This document shows positions 4,985 to 6,130 of a stretch of 6,130 bases of DNA, piece by piece. Every line of letters starts with the position of its first letter. Within the stretch, counting starts at the first letter, position 1. The notes beneath the pieces are model-generated. The model had not been told where the DNA came from, did not search any database, and saw nothing but the letters and a program-made list of their open reading frames with translations. The stretch comes from Vulcanimicrobiota bacterium (lineage in GTDB: Bacteria > Vulcanimicrobiota > Vulcanimicrobiia > Vulcanimicrobiales > Vulcanimicrobiaceae), in the NCBI GenBank assembly GCA_019233165.1, contig JAFAMS010000480.1, positions 1 to 6,130 of the forward strand. The letters run 5' to 3'. The translations under genes and the position numbers were made by a program.

Positions 4985-6130
4985 ATGACGAGATCGAGCA
5001 CGACGATGCGCAGTTCTCTCGCCGTTGTCTTGCTGGCGGCGGCGAGCGCGGGCTGCGCCCCGCAACGACCGCAGCGCCCGCCGGCACCGCCGCCGGCCGT
5101 CGTCGCCGCGGTTGCCAGGCCCACAAGCGTGCGACCCTCGATGACGCTTTCTGGGATCGTCGCGCCGGCGCAGAGCGTCGCCATCTCCAGCTCGCTCGCC
5201 GAGCCGGCGATCTCGGTGAACGTCCAAGAGGGCGATCGGGTCCGCGCGGGTCAGGTCCTCGCCGTGCTCGACACGTCGGACTTGCGGGCGACGCTCGACT
5301 ACGACCTGCGCAACGCGCAAGCGAACCAAGCCGTCACGACGCAGGACGTCTATTCCGGGCAGGCGTCGATCGCGCAGGGATCCGAGCAAGTTCGTCAAGC
5401 GCAGGCGAACTTGCAATCGGCGCAGGCGACGCTGGCCAACGCGCGCCGCGACCTGCAGCGCGACCAGTCGCTGCTCGCGCAAGGCTATCTTTCGCAGCAG
5501 GCTTATCAGACGCAGCTCACGCTGGTTCAAAACGACGATCAAGCCGTCCGCAATGCGCAGGCCGCGCTCGGGAGCGCCCAGGCGAACCAGGCCGCCAACG
5601 GGACGATGACGCAGGGTTTGCAGGCGGCGAAAGTCGCGCAGGCACGCGCCCAGTCGCAGGCTTCCCTCGCGCAGGCCGATCAGACCAAGGTCAGCATCTC
5701 GAAAGCGACGATCGTCTCGCCGATCGACGGCGTCGTCGTCAATCGCAACATCAACGTCGGCGAGTATCCTGGGACGCGGCAGATCTTCACGCTGCAAGAG
5801 ACCGATTACGTCTTCGCAATTCTCGGGGCGTCAACGTCGACCGTCTTCCAAATCCGGCAAGGCGCGCCGGCGTTCGTCAGCGTCAACGGAAGACCGGGAG
5901 CCATTCGCGGAACGGTCGTCGCGGTGCTCGACCAGCTCACGCCCGGGTCGACGAATTTCGCGGTAAAGGCGCGCGTCCTGAACCCTGGCGGGATCTTGCA
6001 CTCGGGAATGGCGGTGACGACGCGGATCGCGCTCGCGCCGCTGGCCGGGACGGGAATTCCGTACACGGCGTTCCTCGACGACAATCACAATTCGGTGATG
6101 GCGATCGGGCCCGACGACACCGTGCACGTC
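4985..6130 (+). CDS. Efflux/secretion periplasmic adaptor (membrane fusion protein, HlyD/RND type), probable lipoprotein, 3' end outside window
   Basis: The frame is open for 382 residues to the window end. A short basic N-terminus, hydrophobic stretch and lipobox-like SAGC (Cys24 from ATG 4985, Cys17 from ATG 5006) suggest a lipid-anchored export signal, followed by a proline-rich linker. Next come the first half of a lipoyl/barrel-sandwich domain (about 56-98, VNVQEGDRVRAGQVLAVLDTSDL), a long alpha-helical hairpin (about 100-236), the second lipoyl half (237-270, ATIVSPIDGVVVNRNINVGE) and a beta-barrel (from about 272). Such adaptors link an inner-membrane RND or ABC pump to an outer-membrane channel, and the pump gene would be expected just downstream. 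The hairpin is very rich in glutamine and alanine (29 Gln in residues 101-240). The choice between the two ATGs is open, as neither has a clear ribosome binding site; substrate cannot be told. Confidence 0.88.
   Translation, partial: MTRSSTTMRSSLAVVLLAAASAGCAPQRPQRPPAPPPAVVAAVARPTSVRPSMTLSGIVAPAQSVAISSSLAEPAISVNVQEGDRVRAGQVLAVLDTSDLRATLDYDLRNAQANQAVTTQDVYSGQASIAQGSEQVRQAQANLQSAQATLANARRDLQRDQSLLAQGYLSQQAYQTQLTLVQNDDQAVRNAQAALGSAQANQAANGTMTQGLQAAKVAQARAQSQASLAQADQTKVSISKATIVSPIDGVVVNRNINVGEYPGTRQIFTLQETDYVFAILGASTSTVFQIRQGAPAFVSVNGRPGAIRGTVVAVLDQLTPGSTNFAVKARVLNPGGILHSGMAVTTRIALAPLAGTGIPYTAFLDDNHNSVMAIGPDDTVHV

Noticed and set aside
4925..5797. A 290-residue minus-strand open frame
   Set aside because: It lies antisense to the efflux adaptor, whose domains run uninterrupted. 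The product is arginine-rich and resembles no family.
1..6130. CRISPR arrays, tRNA or rRNA genes, insertion sequences, toxin-antitoxin or defence genes
   Set aside because: No regularly spaced repeats, tRNA-like cloverleaf or TpsiC signature, transposase, or terminal inverted repeats were seen. The window is filled by recognised housekeeping and transport genes.

Overview
This is a GC-rich bacterial chromosomal segment with no mobile, phage or RNA genes. Eight protein genes are packed on two diverging blocks. A DUF5679 zinc-ribbon mini-protein, an outward-facing adaptor with a lipoprotein-like leader (suggesting two membranes) and a ChdC/HemQ-type haem enzyme fit an uncultivated high-GC lineage such as Eremiobacterota/Vulcanimicrobiota (WPS-2) or a Chloroflexota/Dormibacterota relative. 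That placement rests on recalled family distribution and is weak.

Left block (minus strand, read right to left). The DUF5679 gene (2902-3051) is followed by a strong GC hairpin and then a promoter. Next comes a tight five-gene run: nrdR (2359-2799), dut (1902-2366), panE (931-1905), rlmH (479-925) and argS (1-486, cut by the window edge). Neighbouring genes overlap by 4-8 bases or are 5 bases apart, so they look like one operon. A perfect 16-bp palindrome with an exact NrdR-box core lies between the predicted -10 element and the nrdR start. It suggests that NrdR represses its own operon and with it dut, the enzyme that removes dUTP.

Right block (plus strand). dprA (3182-4051, a short form) overlaps chdC/hemQ (4048-4911) by a GTGA junction. 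After a 73-base gap with two interleaved inverted repeats comes a membrane-fusion/efflux adaptor lipoprotein (4985 to the window end), open at its 3' end.

The most unusual observation is start-codon use in the nrdR operon. Protein homology and Shine-Dalgarno positions place the starts of nrdR and panE on CTG and that of argS on ATC. No in-frame ATG, GTG or TTG is available for any of the three without losing essential N-terminal residues. Dut starts on TTG or GTG, and only rlmH has ATG. The second oddity is that the ArgRS HIGH signature, normally H-[IV]-G-H, reads VVVQ here in an otherwise well-conserved context. No wholly new multi-gene system is evident; the genes are mostly housekeeping.
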